Shown: in pieces, positions 53,350-61,435 of the stretch
Layout of the letters: each line of letters starts with the position of its first letter
Numbering within the stretch: the stretch's first letter is position 1
Source of the DNA: CAVYXF01 sp963772335
GTDB lineage: Bacteria > Pseudomonadota > Alphaproteobacteria > Rhizobiales > Rhodomicrobiaceae
Assembly (NCBI GenBank): GCA_963772335.1
Contig: CAVYXF010000012.1
Coordinates: 1-64,000 of the forward strand
Direction of reading: 5' to 3'
Length of the DNA: 64,000 nt
The notes under the pieces: model-generated
Database searches by the model: none
What the model was told of the DNA's origin: nothing
The model's input: only the letters and a program-made list of their open reading frames with translations
Made by a program: the position numbers and the translations under genes

Positions 53350-54288
53350 TTAAAGCGCCGCTTCCGCGACGTGCTGGCCGACGCCAGTCGCGCCGTTCTT
53401 CGGCCGCAGCCCGAGCAAATGGCAGATCGCATAGACCAGCTTGGCGCGGTTCAGCGTATAGAAATGGAAGTCCGTCACGCCCTGGCTCGCCAGGCCCAGC
53501 GCCTGCTCGGCCGCGACCGTCGCTGCCATCAGATGGGTGGTCTCGACATCATCCTCCAGCCCTTCGAAGCGCCGGGCGATGGCTTGCGGGATGGTCGCGC
53601 CGCAGGTGCCGGCGAATTTGGCGACCTGTGCAAAATTGTGGATCGGGATCAGCCCCGGCACGACCGGCACATCGATGCCGCGCGCCCGCACCCGGTCGAG
53701 ATAGCGGAAATAATGGTCGTTATCGAAGAAGAACTGGGTGATTGCGCGCGTCGCCCCGGCATCGATCTTGGCCTTCAGCATGTCGATATCGGCCTCGACT
53801 GACGGGGAGTTCGGGTGCTTCTCCGGATAGGCGGCGACCGAAATCTCAAAGCCGCCGATGCGCTCGATGCCGGCCACCAGATCGGCGGCGTTGACATAGC
53901 CGCCGGGGTGCGGCTGGTAGGGTGTGCCGACACCGCCCTGCGGGTCGCCCCGCAGTGCCACGATATGGCGCACGCCAGCCTCGGCATAGGAACGGATAAC
54001 GGCGTCGACTTCCTCGCGCGTCGCCGCCACACAGGTGAGATGCGCAGCAGGCCGCAGCGCCGTCTCGCGCACGAGCCGGGCGACGGTCGCATGGGTGCGC
54101 TCGCGGGTCGAGCCGCCCGCGCCATAGGTGACGGAGACGAAATCGGGCTCGATCGGTGCGAGCCGCGCAATCGCTTCCCAGAGCGCAGCCTCCATTTTTT
54201 CGGTCTTCGGCGGGAAGAACTCAAAGGAGACGTGGAGCTCGGGCGCGGCGGTGCTATCGCCTGGGGGTTGGTTCGCTTGCTCGGTCAC
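53350..54288 (-). CDS. metF: Methylenetetrahydrofolate reductase
   Basis: A 312-residue flavoenzyme making 5-methyl-tetrahydrofolate for methionine synthesis. Family motifs are VSFEFFPPKTEKMEAALWEA (catalytic Glu), PDFVSVTYGAGGSTRERTHA, HLTCVAATREEVDAVI, IVALRGDPQGG and ITQFFFDNDHYFRYLDR. The protein is full length. Its start overlaps the stop of the ArsR-methyltransferase gene by 4 nt, and the homocysteine methyltransferase module follows, forming a methionine operon. Confidence 0.96.
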   Translation of the reverse strand: MTEQANQPPGDSTAAPELHVSFEFFPPKTEKMEAALWEAIARLAPIEPDFVSVTYGAGGSTRERTHATVARLVRETALRPAAHLTCVAATREEVDAVIRSYAEAGVRHIVALRGDPQGGVGTPYQPHPGGYVNAADLVAGIERIGGFEISVAAYPEKHPNSPSVEADIDMLKAKIDAGATRAITQFFFDNDHYFRYLDRVRARGIDVPVVPGLIPIHNFAQVAKFAGTCGATIPQAIARRFEGLEDDVETTHLMAATVAAEQALGLASQGVTDFHFYTLNRAKLVYAICHLLGLRPKNGATGVGQHVAEAAL

Positions 54289-55301
54289 AGTTTGGCCTCC
54301 AGCGGCAATCCCGCGTTCTTATGCCTTGGTTCTGTGTGCGCCTGAGGCCGAACGGCCAGCCACAGCGACACGGTGAGTTTCCCCTCACTGCCCTTTGGCG
54401 GCTCGACCGCCCTATACCCTTCCGCCCTGAGGCCCGCCCGATCGAGAAAGCCCTCGATCTGCTCGCGCTCGAAACCGAGCCGGCGATGCGAATATTCCGC
54501 GCGCAAGGCTTCGAGGCCATGGGGGGCGAAATCAGCGATCACCAGCCGCCCGCCGGGCCTGATGATGCGCGCCGCTTCGGCGATCGCTTTCCCGGGATCA
54601 TCAAGGAAATGCAGCACCTGATGGATGATCACTGCATCGGCCGACGCTTCGGGCACGTCGATATTGAAAATGTCGCCATGGCGGAGCTGAGCATGGGTGA
54701 TGCCACGGTCGGCGAGCTTGGCGCGGGCATAGGACAGCATGTTGCGGTTAATGTCATAGCCGATAATGCGTTTGGCGCGCGGTGCCACCAGTTCCAGCAC
54801 GCGGCCGGTACCGGTGCCGAGGTCGGCAATTAACCCGAACGGCCCCGGCCCCAAAAGTGCCAGCATCGCTGCTTCCACCTTTTCCTCGGGGGCGTGCAGT
54901 GCGCGGATTTCATCCCATGCCGCGGCATGGGCGCGGAAATAGGCCTGAGCTTCCTCGCCCCGCTCGCGCTTGACCGCCTCGGCGCGCGCCTGATCGCGGA
55001 GGATTACCGGATCGCCCGGATCAAGCGCCGCCAGCAGCCGCTCCAGAACCGCGGCGGCCTCGCCGCGCTCACTGAGGCGGAAGAACACGGAGGAGCCCTC
55101 CTGGGACCGCACCACCAGCCCAGCATCGGTGAGGAGCCTCAAATGCCGGCTGAGCCGCGGCTGGCTCTGCGAAAGGATCTGGGTCAGGTCTTTCACGTTG
55201 TGCTCGCCGCGGGCGAGCAGCGCAAGAACGCGCAGGCGCGTAATCTCGCCCGCTGCCTTGAGCGCGCCGACCAGTTGCCCCGATGTGAGACCGTGCCGCA
55301 T
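54285..55301 (-). CDS. ArsR-family regulator fused to a SAM-dependent methyltransferase domain
   Basis: A 338-residue two-domain protein. Residues 1-90 are an ArsR-type winged helix (LVGALKAAGEITRLRVLALL, ILSQSQPRLSRHLRLLTDAG, SSVFFRLSERG). Residues about 140-320 are a methyltransferase fold with GLIADLGTGTGRVLELVAP and EAARIIRPGGRLVIADFAPH. The fusion placed first in a metF operon fits regulators of methionine metabolism that sense S-adenosylmethionine or S-adenosylhomocysteine (SahR-like). It likely binds the perfect palindrome just upstream of its own gene. Confidence 0.9.
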   Translation of the reverse strand: MRHGLTSGQLVGALKAAGEITRLRVLALLARGEHNVKDLTQILSQSQPRLSRHLRLLTDAGLVVRSQEGSSVFFRLSERGEAAAVLERLLAALDPGDPVILRDQARAEAVKRERGEEAQAYFRAHAAAWDEIRALHAPEEKVEAAMLALLGPGPFGLIADLGTGTGRVLELVAPRAKRIIGYDINRNMLSYARAKLADRGITHAQLRHGDIFNIDVPEASADAVIIHQVLHFLDDPGKAIAEAARIIRPGGRLVIADFAPHGLEALRAEYSHRRLGFEREQIEGFLDRAGLRAEGYRAVEPPKGSEGKLTVSLWLAVRPQAHTEPRHKNAGLPLEAKL

Positions 55302-55317
55302 TTCTCCTGCCGATCAC

Positions 55318-55339
55318 GATATAAAGATATCTTTATATC
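55318..55339 (-). promoter_or_regulatory. Perfect 22-bp palindromic operator
   Basis: GATATAAAGAT immediately followed by its complement ATCTTTATATC, 17 bp before the ArsR-methyltransferase start. ArsR-family dimers bind such AT-rich palindromes, so autoregulation of the methionine operon is the likely role. It also lies within 150 bp of ccrM and could affect that divergent gene. Confidence 0.8.
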
Positions 55340-55375
55340 CTTTCGACAGAGCTGTTTGTCAATGGGATGTGGGTA

Positions 55376-55392
55376 TTAACACCGCGTTAACC
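55376..55392 (+). promoter_or_regulatory. Perfect CtrA-type box upstream of ccrM
   Basis: TTAA, seven bases (CACCGCG), TTAACC matches the CtrA recognition pattern TTAA-N7-TTAAC exactly. It is about 92 bp upstream of the ccrM start. In Caulobacter and relatives CtrA activates ccrM transcription late in the cell cycle, so this is the expected site. A further GCGTTAAG lies downstream. Confidence 0.75.
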
Positions 55393-55483
55393 ACTCCCGG
55401 TTTATTTTGCGTTAAGACTATGGAAACGGCTGACCTTGCGGGTACGCCGTGGCTGTATCAGTGCTGTTGCGTTGGATGTGAGG

Positions 55484-56587
55484 ATGGTCGCGTTGCGTTC
55501 GCCTGCCCCGGCTTCCGGCCAGATTGTCCTTGGCGACAGTCTCCAAGAGCTCAAAAAAATCCCCGATGCCTCGGCCGATCTGGTGTTCGCCGATCCGCCC
55601 TACAACCTCCAGCTCGAGCGCGAACTCCTGCGTCCCAACAACACGCGGGTCGACGGCGTGCACCACGAATGGGACAAGTTCGGCAGCTTTGCCGCCTATG
55701 ACATCTTTTCCCGGGCCTGGCTCGGCGAGTGTCGGCGCATCCTCAAACCCGATGGCGCGATCTGGGTGATCGGCAGCTATCACAATATATTTCGGCTGGG
55801 CAGCGCGCTCCAGGATCTTGGCTTCTGGCTGCTCAACGACGTGATCTGGCGCAAAACCAACCCGATGCCGAATTTCCGCGGCCGGCGCTTCACCAATGCG
55901 CATGAGACGCTGATCTGGGCCTCACGCGAGGAGGCCTCGCGCTACACCTTCAACTATGAGGCGCTGAAAGCTTTCAACGATGATGTGCAGATGCGCTCGG
56001 ACTGGCTGATCCCGATCTGCTCCGGCCCGGAGCGGCTCAAGGACGATGGCGGGCGCAAAGCGCATCCCACACAGAAGCCAGAGGCGCTGCTCGCCCGCAT
56101 CTTGCTGGCAACCACACATCCCGGCGATCTCGTTGTCGATCCGTTCTTCGGCACCGGCACGACGGGCGCGGTCGCCAAGCGCCTGCGGCGACAGTTCATC
56201 GGTATCGAGCGCGACCGCGACTATGTTCGCGCGGCTAAGGAGCGTATTGCCCGAGCGGTGCCGCTCAGTCTGGAGGACGTAAAGGTCCTGCGCGGCAAGC
56301 GCACCGAGGCGCGCATCCCCTTCGGGACGCTACTGGAGCTAGGGATGATCGCGCCAGGCGCGACACTTTATGACGCTGCGGCCACGCTCAAAGCGCAGGT
56401 TCGCGCCGACGGAACACTGGCGCTCGCCGGTGAGCAAGGCTCAATCCACAAGATGGGTGCGATGGTACAGGGGCGACCGGCCTGCAATGGCTGGACCTTC
56501 TGGCACTTTAAAGCCGAAGGCAAGCTTCAGCCTATCGATGTGCTGCGGGAGCAGGCGCGCCGGCAACTCGGCCTCGCGCTGTTCTAG
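55484..56587 (+). CDS. ccrM: Cell-cycle DNA adenine methyltransferase CcrM (GANTC)
   Basis: A 367-residue beta-class N6-adenine methyltransferase. The catalytic DPPY motif is in LVFADPPYNLQLERELLRPN near the N-terminus, the SAM motif is VVDPFFGTGTTGAVAKRLRR after it, as in the beta group, and WRKTNPMPNFRGRRFTNAHE and KAHPTQKPEALLARILL are typical of CcrM/HinfI-type enzymes. The C-terminal extension (about 260-367) required for GANTC recognition is present. The start could be the ATG at 55484 or the GTG at 55478; neither has an ideal ribosome site. Confidence 0.93.
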   Translation: MVALRSPAPASGQIVLGDSLQELKKIPDASADLVFADPPYNLQLERELLRPNNTRVDGVHHEWDKFGSFAAYDIFSRAWLGECRRILKPDGAIWVIGSYHNIFRLGSALQDLGFWLLNDVIWRKTNPMPNFRGRRFTNAHETLIWASREEASRYTFNYEALKAFNDDVQMRSDWLIPICSGPERLKDDGGRKAHPTQKPEALLARILLATTHPGDLVVDPFFGTGTTGAVAKRLRRQFIGIERDRDYVRAAKERIARAVPLSLEDVKVLRGKRTEARIPFGTLLELGMIAPGATLYDAAATLKAQVRADGTLALAGEQGSIHKMGAMVQGRPACNGWTFWHFKAEGKLQPIDVLREQARRQLGLALF

Positions 56588-56637
56588 CGCATCGGACCGA
56601 AAAGTGGTTCCCCACTTTTCGGACAAATCTGATGCGC
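56587..56637. repeat. Palindromic repeat overlapping the end of ccrM
   Basis: CCGAAAAGTGG, TTCC, CCACTTTTCGG is a perfect 11-base stem (56597-56622), nested within GCGCATC (56587-56593) and GATGCGC (56631-56637). The shape and the GAAAAGTGG core resemble a palindrome common downstream of genes in Hyphomicrobiales. It may act as a terminator or mRNA-stabilising hairpin for ccrM and the convergent zinc-ribbon gene. Confidence 0.7.
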
Positions 56638-56660
56638 GGGACGAATAAGTCTTGCCCGAC

Positions 56661-56918
56661 CTATTCGGCGGCGATCAGCGACGGCGTATCAGTCAAAGCA
56701 CCGGCGCGCTGCATGTTCACAGCATTGTAGGCGCCGCAATGGGAGCAGATCAGATAGCGCTCCACACCCTTGCGCGGTCCCCAGCCATATTCGACATCGC
56801 GCACCTGTAGCGAGGGTGTCCCGCATTCCGGGCAGTGGACGTGATCCGCCAATTCGCAGACCAGCCGCTCAGCGGCGGAAACCCATTCCTCCCGCTTCTC
56901 GCTTCTGATGGCACCCAT
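56661..56918 (-). CDS. Small zinc-ribbon protein
   Basis: An 85-residue protein with two CxxC pairs, HCPECG (about 29-32) and ICSHCG (about 58-61), 26 residues apart, forming a single zinc ribbon. Between them is DVEYGWGPRKGVERYL. AGGAGG lies before the ATG at 56918. No further domain is present. It may bind RNA, DNA or protein; I do not recognise a specific family. It is convergent with ccrM. Confidence 0.85.
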   Translation of the reverse strand: MGAIRSEKREEWVSAAERLVCELADHVHCPECGTPSLQVRDVEYGWGPRKGVERYLICSHCGAYNAVNMQRAGALTDTPSLIAAE

Positions 56919-57217
56919 GCATTCCTCCTAGGCTAAGCCTTGTTCTTGTCCCGCCTTAAAATAGAAAGCATTGGTTGAGGATATTGCCTCTTTACCCGCA
57001 ACCTCTGCACCTATTGAGTTAGGGAATCACTAAGAGTCAGACGTCGTCACCATCCTGACTCATTTTGATCCTGAAGCTTAACATGCCTTTCAATAGATGC
57101 TGTGACAATAATGCCATCTTGTGAGAATACCGCAACATTATGGCGAGAACTCACAACCTTTGCATGCATTAACCCTAACTTGACATCCGTTAAAGCGTTC
57201 CCACTAATGTTTTTACG
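56919..57217. other. Intergenic region with three GANTC sites and the rnpB promoter
   Basis: About 300 bases, AT-rich relative to the surroundings. GAATC (57024-57028), GAGTC (57034-57038) and GACTC (57057-57061) are CcrM target sites within 38 bp. A promoter for rnpB occupies 57180-57208. No open frame with support was found. Confidence 0.65.
57180..57208 (+). promoter_or_regulatory. Sigma-70-type promoter of rnpB
   Basis: TTGACA (57180-57185), a 17-bp spacer and ACTAAT (57203-57208, four of six consensus). Transcription would begin near 57215-57218, exactly where the RNase P RNA 5' strand starts. TAAC immediately precedes the -35 box. Confidence 0.75.
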
Positions 57218-57603
57218 TCAGTTGGCCGGATGGCCGCCGCGATCTTTGGTCGCGGAGGAAAGTCCGGGCTCCATGGAAACGCAGCGCCGGATAACGTCCG
57301 GCGGGGGTGACCCCAGGGACAGTGCCACAGAAAGCAAACCGCCGCGGGCCCGCCCGCGGTAAGGGTGAAAGGGCGCGGTAAGAGCGCACCGCGCCTCTGG
57401 TAACAGGGGCGGCAGGGCAAACCCCGCTGGGAGCAAGACCGAATAGGGGTGGCACGCGCGGGGCGCTTCGGTGCACCGCCGGGCCTGTTTCCAGGCCGCC
57501 GCCCGGGTTGGTTGCTTGAGCCGCCTAGCAATAGGCGCCCTAGATGAATGGCCATCGCGGGACAGAAATGTTCCGAACAGAACCCGGCTTACAGGCCAAC
57601 TGA
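57218..57603 (+). ncRNA. rnpB: RNase P RNA (class A)
   Basis: The catalytic RNA of ribonuclease P, which removes 5' leaders from pre-tRNAs. Helix P1 is TCAGTTGGCC (57218-57227) with GGCCAACTGA (57594-57603). Conserved core segments follow in order: GAGGAAAGTCCGGGCTCC (57257-57274), ACAGAAAGCAAACCGCC, GGTAAGGGTGAAAGGG, GCAAGACCGAATAG, TAGATGAATGGCC and ACAGAACCCGGCTTAC near the end. Length of 386 nt is normal for alphaproteobacteria. Open reading frames called on either strand here are spurious. Confidence 0.97.
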
Positions 57604-57722
57604 CCTTCAATTTGCCATGTATCAGCAGCAAAGAAGTCTTGTTTTGATTTATAGCAAAGCGCGGGCCGGAACCGTGCTTGAAATCGGGTGTTTCTGTTTG
57701 AAACATGACGGAGGGTTATACG

Positions 57723-58232
57723 ATGTTGAAATTTCGACCAGTTTCTTTGGCCATTCTCATTGGTTTGGCGATGGTCGCGTTCGCCGGCTCTAATGCGGAT
57801 GCAGCCAAGAGGAGAGCAGCGGCGGAAGGCAACGAAGGCATACGCATTGGCGTACTGAACTGCCAGGTAGCCGGCGGCGCCGGGTTCGTGATCGGCTCCA
57901 GCAAAGATCTGCGCTGTCATTTCGAGAGCGCGAGCGGGAAGAAAGAGCGCTATATCGGCACCATCGACAAGTTCGGGCTCGATATCGGCGTGACCGGCCC
58001 GGCCGCGCTGAGCTGGGTCGTATTCGCCCCGACCAGTGATGTCGGCCGCGGCGCGCTCGCCGGCAATTATGTCGGCGCTTCGGCAGAGGCGACCGTCGGC
58101 GTTGGCGCCGGTGCCAATGTGCTGGTCGGTGGCTCGAACGAGACGATTTCGCTGCAGCCGCTCAGCGTCCAGGGCCAGACCGGCTTGAACGCCGCTCTCG
58201 CTGTTGCTGGGTTGGCGCTGCGCCCGGCGTAA
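57723..58232 (+). CDS. DUF992 exported protein
   Basis: A 169-residue protein with a signal peptide (PVSLAILIGLAMVAFAGSNA, ending ADA). The mature domain has IRIGVLNCQVAGGAGFVIGS and KDLRCHFESASGKKERYIGT, then Gly/Ala-rich strands (VGASAEATVGVGAGANVLVG, TISLQPLSVQGQTGLNAALA), the pattern of DUF992 proteins common in Hyphomicrobiales. Two Cys may form a disulfide. GGAGG lies before the ATG at 57723; the frame opens earlier at 57705. Function unknown. A terminator follows. Confidence 0.88.
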   Translation: MLKFRPVSLAILIGLAMVAFAGSNADAAKRRAAAEGNEGIRIGVLNCQVAGGAGFVIGSSKDLRCHFESASGKKERYIGTIDKFGLDIGVTGPAALSWVVFAPTSDVGRGALAGNYVGASAEATVGVGAGANVLVGGSNETISLQPLSVQGQTGLNAALAVAGLALRPA

Positions 58233-58256
58233 GACGTTCGTCTGCCGGCAAATGGG

Positions 58257-58292
58257 CGCCCCTCTACCCCGGCAGAGGGGCGTTTCCTTTTG
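58257..58292 (+). terminator. Intrinsic terminator after the DUF992 gene
   Basis: CGCCCCTCT, eight bases, AGAGGGGCG, then TTTCCTTTTGG. A nine-base GC-rich stem with a T-rich tail 24 bp after the stop. Confidence 0.88.
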
Positions 58293-58337
58293 GCCCTTGC
58301 AGGGAGGCGCCAGAGTTGTGACGGACGAAGCTAAGGC

Positions 58338-59930
58338 TCAGCGCGAGCTTTTGGGAGGCGCGGCAGTTTGGCTAACCGCCGCCTTCCACCCGCTGGCTTC
58401 GGCGGTAGCGGCGCGATCAAAACTGTCGAAACCGGTCATAAGCTCGCGGAACAGGAGGCGCGCAGAACGCCTGGAGCCTTCTTCGGTGAAGTGAATATGG
58501 TCGTTGGCTGCCAGCGGTGGATCGCCATGCACCCAGGCGTGGATGCCGCAGGTCCCACCCATGATCTTCGACCAATCCCAAAAAAAGGCCTGGGAAGCGG
58601 CCGCCGCCCGGCGCAAGATCTGGCGCACTTCATCTAGCCGCAGCGGCGGATGCCAGCGCGCCAGCCGCGGATCGCCCGACTTGATGCGCTTTGCGTAGCT
58701 CGCGCGCTCCTGCGGGCTGAGCGCACGGCAGACATCGCTCGCGCGGCCCGGCCCTTGCGCGTAGTGCGGCAGCCGCGCGACATCCGGCGGCCCAATCACC
58801 AGGAGCGAGGCCTGCGGCGCCGCATCCCGAAGCCGGGCCAGCACGCGGCGCACCTTGTTCTCATATTCGCCGAGGCTGAGATTGTCGTCGAAGCTTTCCT
58901 CGGTGCCGTAGCCGAGCACGATCAGATCCGGCGCAATCCGTTTGAGGTCGCCGGCAAGCTCCGCCGAATCCCAGGATAGAGGCGTGGCGGCGGTTGCGCC
59001 GGGCAAGCCGAGATTGATGTAGCGGACGCCCGGCTTGGCGTTACCGATGGTGACCGAATGCACGCTGACCATACCGTCGCCCTTGGGCCGAATGGTGATT
59101 TCTCGTGCCTGCTGTTCCAGTCGGATGGTTGTCCAGCTCGGCGAGGGTGCCCTGCACGGCACGAGCTTGACGTCACCGTCGAGCGCGATCAGTGCATTGC
59201 CCTGGCCCGGCCCGGTCTCCAGCGTGATCTCCGCCCAGGCGAAGGGTCGGTCGGTGGCGGTGAGACGCAACCAGTCCTGGCGGGTCCGAGCCGACATCTT
59301 CACGCCAGTCAAACCATAAGGTCCCGGTGCCGAGCCGGTGCTGAGCGCTGCCTCCCACTCCCCACCCCGATCGAATTTCACCCCGCGTGCCAGATAAAGT
59401 CCGGGCATCAGCATGCCCCGTCCGGCATTGCCGAAACGGCTCTGGAACTCGTCGCGCATATCGCCGGAGAACCGGTCGGCAGCGATATGGCTGTCACCGA
59501 GATGCAAGATGGTAACGGGGCCCTTGGCGCGGCCGCTCTCAAGCGCGCTGAGCGCCTTGAAGAAGCTGTCGAGCGCGACATTTGCCGCAGCGTCGCCGAT
59601 CGCGGCCTCCGCGATGTCGCTTGCGGCGGTCAGGAGCGCAGCGGGAGAGAGGCTCGCCTCGGTTACAAGCGCAGTTTTGCGGCTGCCCGGCTCGTCCGAT
59701 CGAGCCGCCACCTGCTCGAGGAGATTCGCTGCACCGCCGATCAGCGCATCGCCTTTCTCGGAACGATTGACGCCCGCATTGCCGGACGAGCCAATGGAAC
59801 CAAGCTTTGGCTGCTTGGAGGTTGCACTTTGGCCATCATCGTTCGGCAGACAGCCGCCCGCGAATAGCGCGCAGCTGATGACTATGAATTGACACAAACG
59901 GTACCAAGGACCGGAGACCGCCTTCTCCAT
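58338..59930 (-). CDS. SGNH/GDSL-hydrolase lipoprotein
   Basis: A 530-residue envelope protein. The signal sequence has a lipobox (ISCALFAGGC) with the acylated Cys. A Ser/Ala-rich linker precedes the catalytic fold: block I VTILHLGDSHIAADRF (catalytic Ser), block II INLGLPGATAATPL, block III LIVLGYGTEESFDD, and block V AANDHIHFTEEGSRRSARLL (catalytic Asp and His). The Ser, Asp and His are all present. It probably deacylates a cell-envelope glycan. It starts 51 nt after the DUF459 gene, so the two form one unit. The ATG at 59930 is used. Confidence 0.87.
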   Translation of the reverse strand: MEKAVSGPWYRLCQFIVISCALFAGGCLPNDDGQSATSKQPKLGSIGSSGNAGVNRSEKGDALIGGAANLLEQVAARSDEPGSRKTALVTEASLSPAALLTAASDIAEAAIGDAAANVALDSFFKALSALESGRAKGPVTILHLGDSHIAADRFSGDMRDEFQSRFGNAGRGMLMPGLYLARGVKFDRGGEWEAALSTGSAPGPYGLTGVKMSARTRQDWLRLTATDRPFAWAEITLETGPGQGNALIALDGDVKLVPCRAPSPSWTTIRLEQQAREITIRPKGDGMVSVHSVTIGNAKPGVRYINLGLPGATAATPLSWDSAELAGDLKRIAPDLIVLGYGTEESFDDNLSLGEYENKVRRVLARLRDAAPQASLLVIGPPDVARLPHYAQGPGRASDVCRALSPQERASYAKRIKSGDPRLARWHPPLRLDEVRQILRRAAAASQAFFWDWSKIMGGTCGIHAWVHGDPPLAANDHIHFTEEGSRRSARLLFRELMTGFDSFDRAATAEASGWKAAVSQTAAPPKSSR

Positions 59931-59981
59931 CGTCCAACAACTGCTCCTCGTAGAACGCAACGCGTACAGGACTAAAATTGC

Positions 59982-61223
59982 TCAGCTTTTTGGCCATTTG
60001 AAGTCATCAGCACGGCCAGGCTTAGGCTTAAGTGCTTGCCCTTTGATGAGGGCCTTGTAGTAAGGTCTTTCCTGTAGCGGCAACCGGCGCGCGCCGAGAT
60101 TGGCGCTGAGATCATTAAGCGGAGAGACCGTCGCCAGAGCGGTCACGCCGCTGTTGATATCCCCAACAATGGTTTCCCCGGTGGGGGCATCGCCCGGACG
60201 GAACGAGAGCTGGCGAGGGAGCTGGAGGACTGGGGCGGCTGCGGGTTTTGGCGACTGGGCGACAGCACCGCCCTGCGCCCCGGCTGCCGGACCCTGTGCG
60301 GGCTCACCCGCCGCATTCGGCGCGGCCGATGCGACCTTGTCGTCGGATGCCTTATCGTCCGCTTCGGGTTTGGGGATGAGCCGCGACTGCTCCTCGTCAT
60401 CACCAGCAAGCGGAATGTTGCGTTCGGCTTTGGCGGCCGCCAGGTCGCGCCGGAGCAGAACCTCGACATAATTGGCAAGCTTGCGGTTGCCGGCAGCGGT
60501 GAAAAAGACGCCGTCCGCCTCCCGCAGCCTCTTGGTCTGCCCGCTCAAATCCGGTCCATAAGCGGAAAAGCCGCCCGATTGATCAATGAAGCCGTTCCAG
60601 GTATCGACGAAGCGGGCGCCCGCGATATAGGTGCGCTCGCGCAAGATGTCGTTGAGGACACCCATTGCCTCATTCGTCTTGGGGCTGGACATGACCGGCA
60701 GCCCCACCCAATAGATTGCGACGTGGTTGTCCTTCAGCACCTTGACCAGCTTGTCGACTTCCTTGGCATAGGCGTCGCGCCATTCCTCGGTGCCCCAGCG
60801 CACCGTATCGCCGCCCGATCGGAAGTTGCGCGCATCATTGGTGCCAAGCATGATCACCGCGATATGCATGTTCTGCTGCTTCGCCAGCGCATCAGCGTCG
60901 GAGAGCAGGTCGGGGTCGGAGCGGGTGAGGCCGGCAGACCATTTCGAGGAGTTGACGATCTTGACGGTGCCGTCCTTCTCGAACGCTGCCTGAAGGCCGT
61001 CGGCAAGACCAGCGGCAAGCCCGTCGCCAATCACATGCACTTGGTAACGGTCGGTCTGAGGGAAGGGAGTAATATAGCTGCGGCCACTGAATAAGGACGA
61101 CGGCGCCTGCGCGAGAGCGATCATGGCGGGCGAGAGCAACAGCGCCAGCACGAGCCACGCGAACGCCGCACCTCTGGCGCTCATTCGGGCGGCAAAACCG
61201 CTTTTCACCTTCGCCTTGTTCAT
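59982..61223 (-). CDS. DUF459-type SGNH-fold protein, catalytic residues altered
   Basis: A 413-residue protein with a signal/TM segment (FAWLVLALLLSPAMIALAQA). The SGNH fold runs from YQVHVIGDGLAAGLADGLQA through IAVIMLGTNDARNFRSGGDT and FVDTWNGFIDQSGGFSAYGP to ADGVFFTAAGNRKLANYVEV. At block I the usual catalytic Ser is Gly (GDG instead of GDS), and at block V the position after DGV that is His in active esterases is Phe. The tail (about 270-350) is Ala/Pro-rich. It may be a binding protein working with the active lipoprotein encoded next. Confidence 0.85.
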   Translation of the reverse strand: MNKAKVKSGFAARMSARGAAFAWLVLALLLSPAMIALAQAPSSLFSGRSYITPFPQTDRYQVHVIGDGLAAGLADGLQAAFEKDGTVKIVNSSKWSAGLTRSDPDLLSDADALAKQQNMHIAVIMLGTNDARNFRSGGDTVRWGTEEWRDAYAKEVDKLVKVLKDNHVAIYWVGLPVMSSPKTNEAMGVLNDILRERTYIAGARFVDTWNGFIDQSGGFSAYGPDLSGQTKRLREADGVFFTAAGNRKLANYVEVLLRRDLAAAKAERNIPLAGDDEEQSRLIPKPEADDKASDDKVASAAPNAAGEPAQGPAAGAQGGAVAQSPKPAAAPVLQLPRQLSFRPGDAPTGETIVGDINSGVTALATVSPLNDLSANLGARRLPLQERPYYKALIKGQALKPKPGRADDFKWPKS

Positions 61224-61271
61224 GGCCTTTGGAATAACCGTAAGCGGGCGGGCATTGCAAACACAATGAGC

Positions 61272-61348
61272 CTAGTGGAGCGAATTTGACATTTGAGTCC
61301 CACCTGCCCCGAGCTCACGCTCAAATGTCAAATTCAAAGCTCCACTAG
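61272..61348. repeat. Long inverted repeat 1 (CTAGTGGAGC head)
   Basis: CTAGTGGAGC then GAATTTGACATTTGAG (61272-61297) is inverted as CTCAAATGTCAAATTC, three extra bases, GCTCCACTAG (61320-61348). The arms total 26 bases each, around a 22-base centre. It lies upstream of the DUF459 gene and downstream of the lytic transglycosylase gene. Confidence 0.85.
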
Positions 61349-61361
61349 AATTATAAAGTTG

Positions 61362-61435
61362 CTAGTGGTCCTTTGATTCCGGCATTTGCTTTCGAGCGTG
61401 TCGCAAGGGGATGCAAATGCCGGAATCGGACCACT
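61362..61435. repeat. Long inverted repeat 2 (CTAGTGGTCC head)
   Basis: AGTGGTCC, three bases, GATTCCGGCATTTGC (61364-61389) is inverted as GCAAATGCCGGAATC directly followed by GGACCACT (61413-61435). It has the same layout as the repeat 14 bp to its left: a CTAGTGG head, a three-base asymmetry and an inner arm ending in ATTTG. The inner sequences differ, so they are not copies but members of one structural type. Confidence 0.85.

Noticed and set aside
57190..57706. Minus-strand proteins over 57.2-57.7 kb
   Set aside because: They are antisense to RNase P RNA, whose conserved core and P1 helix are clear.
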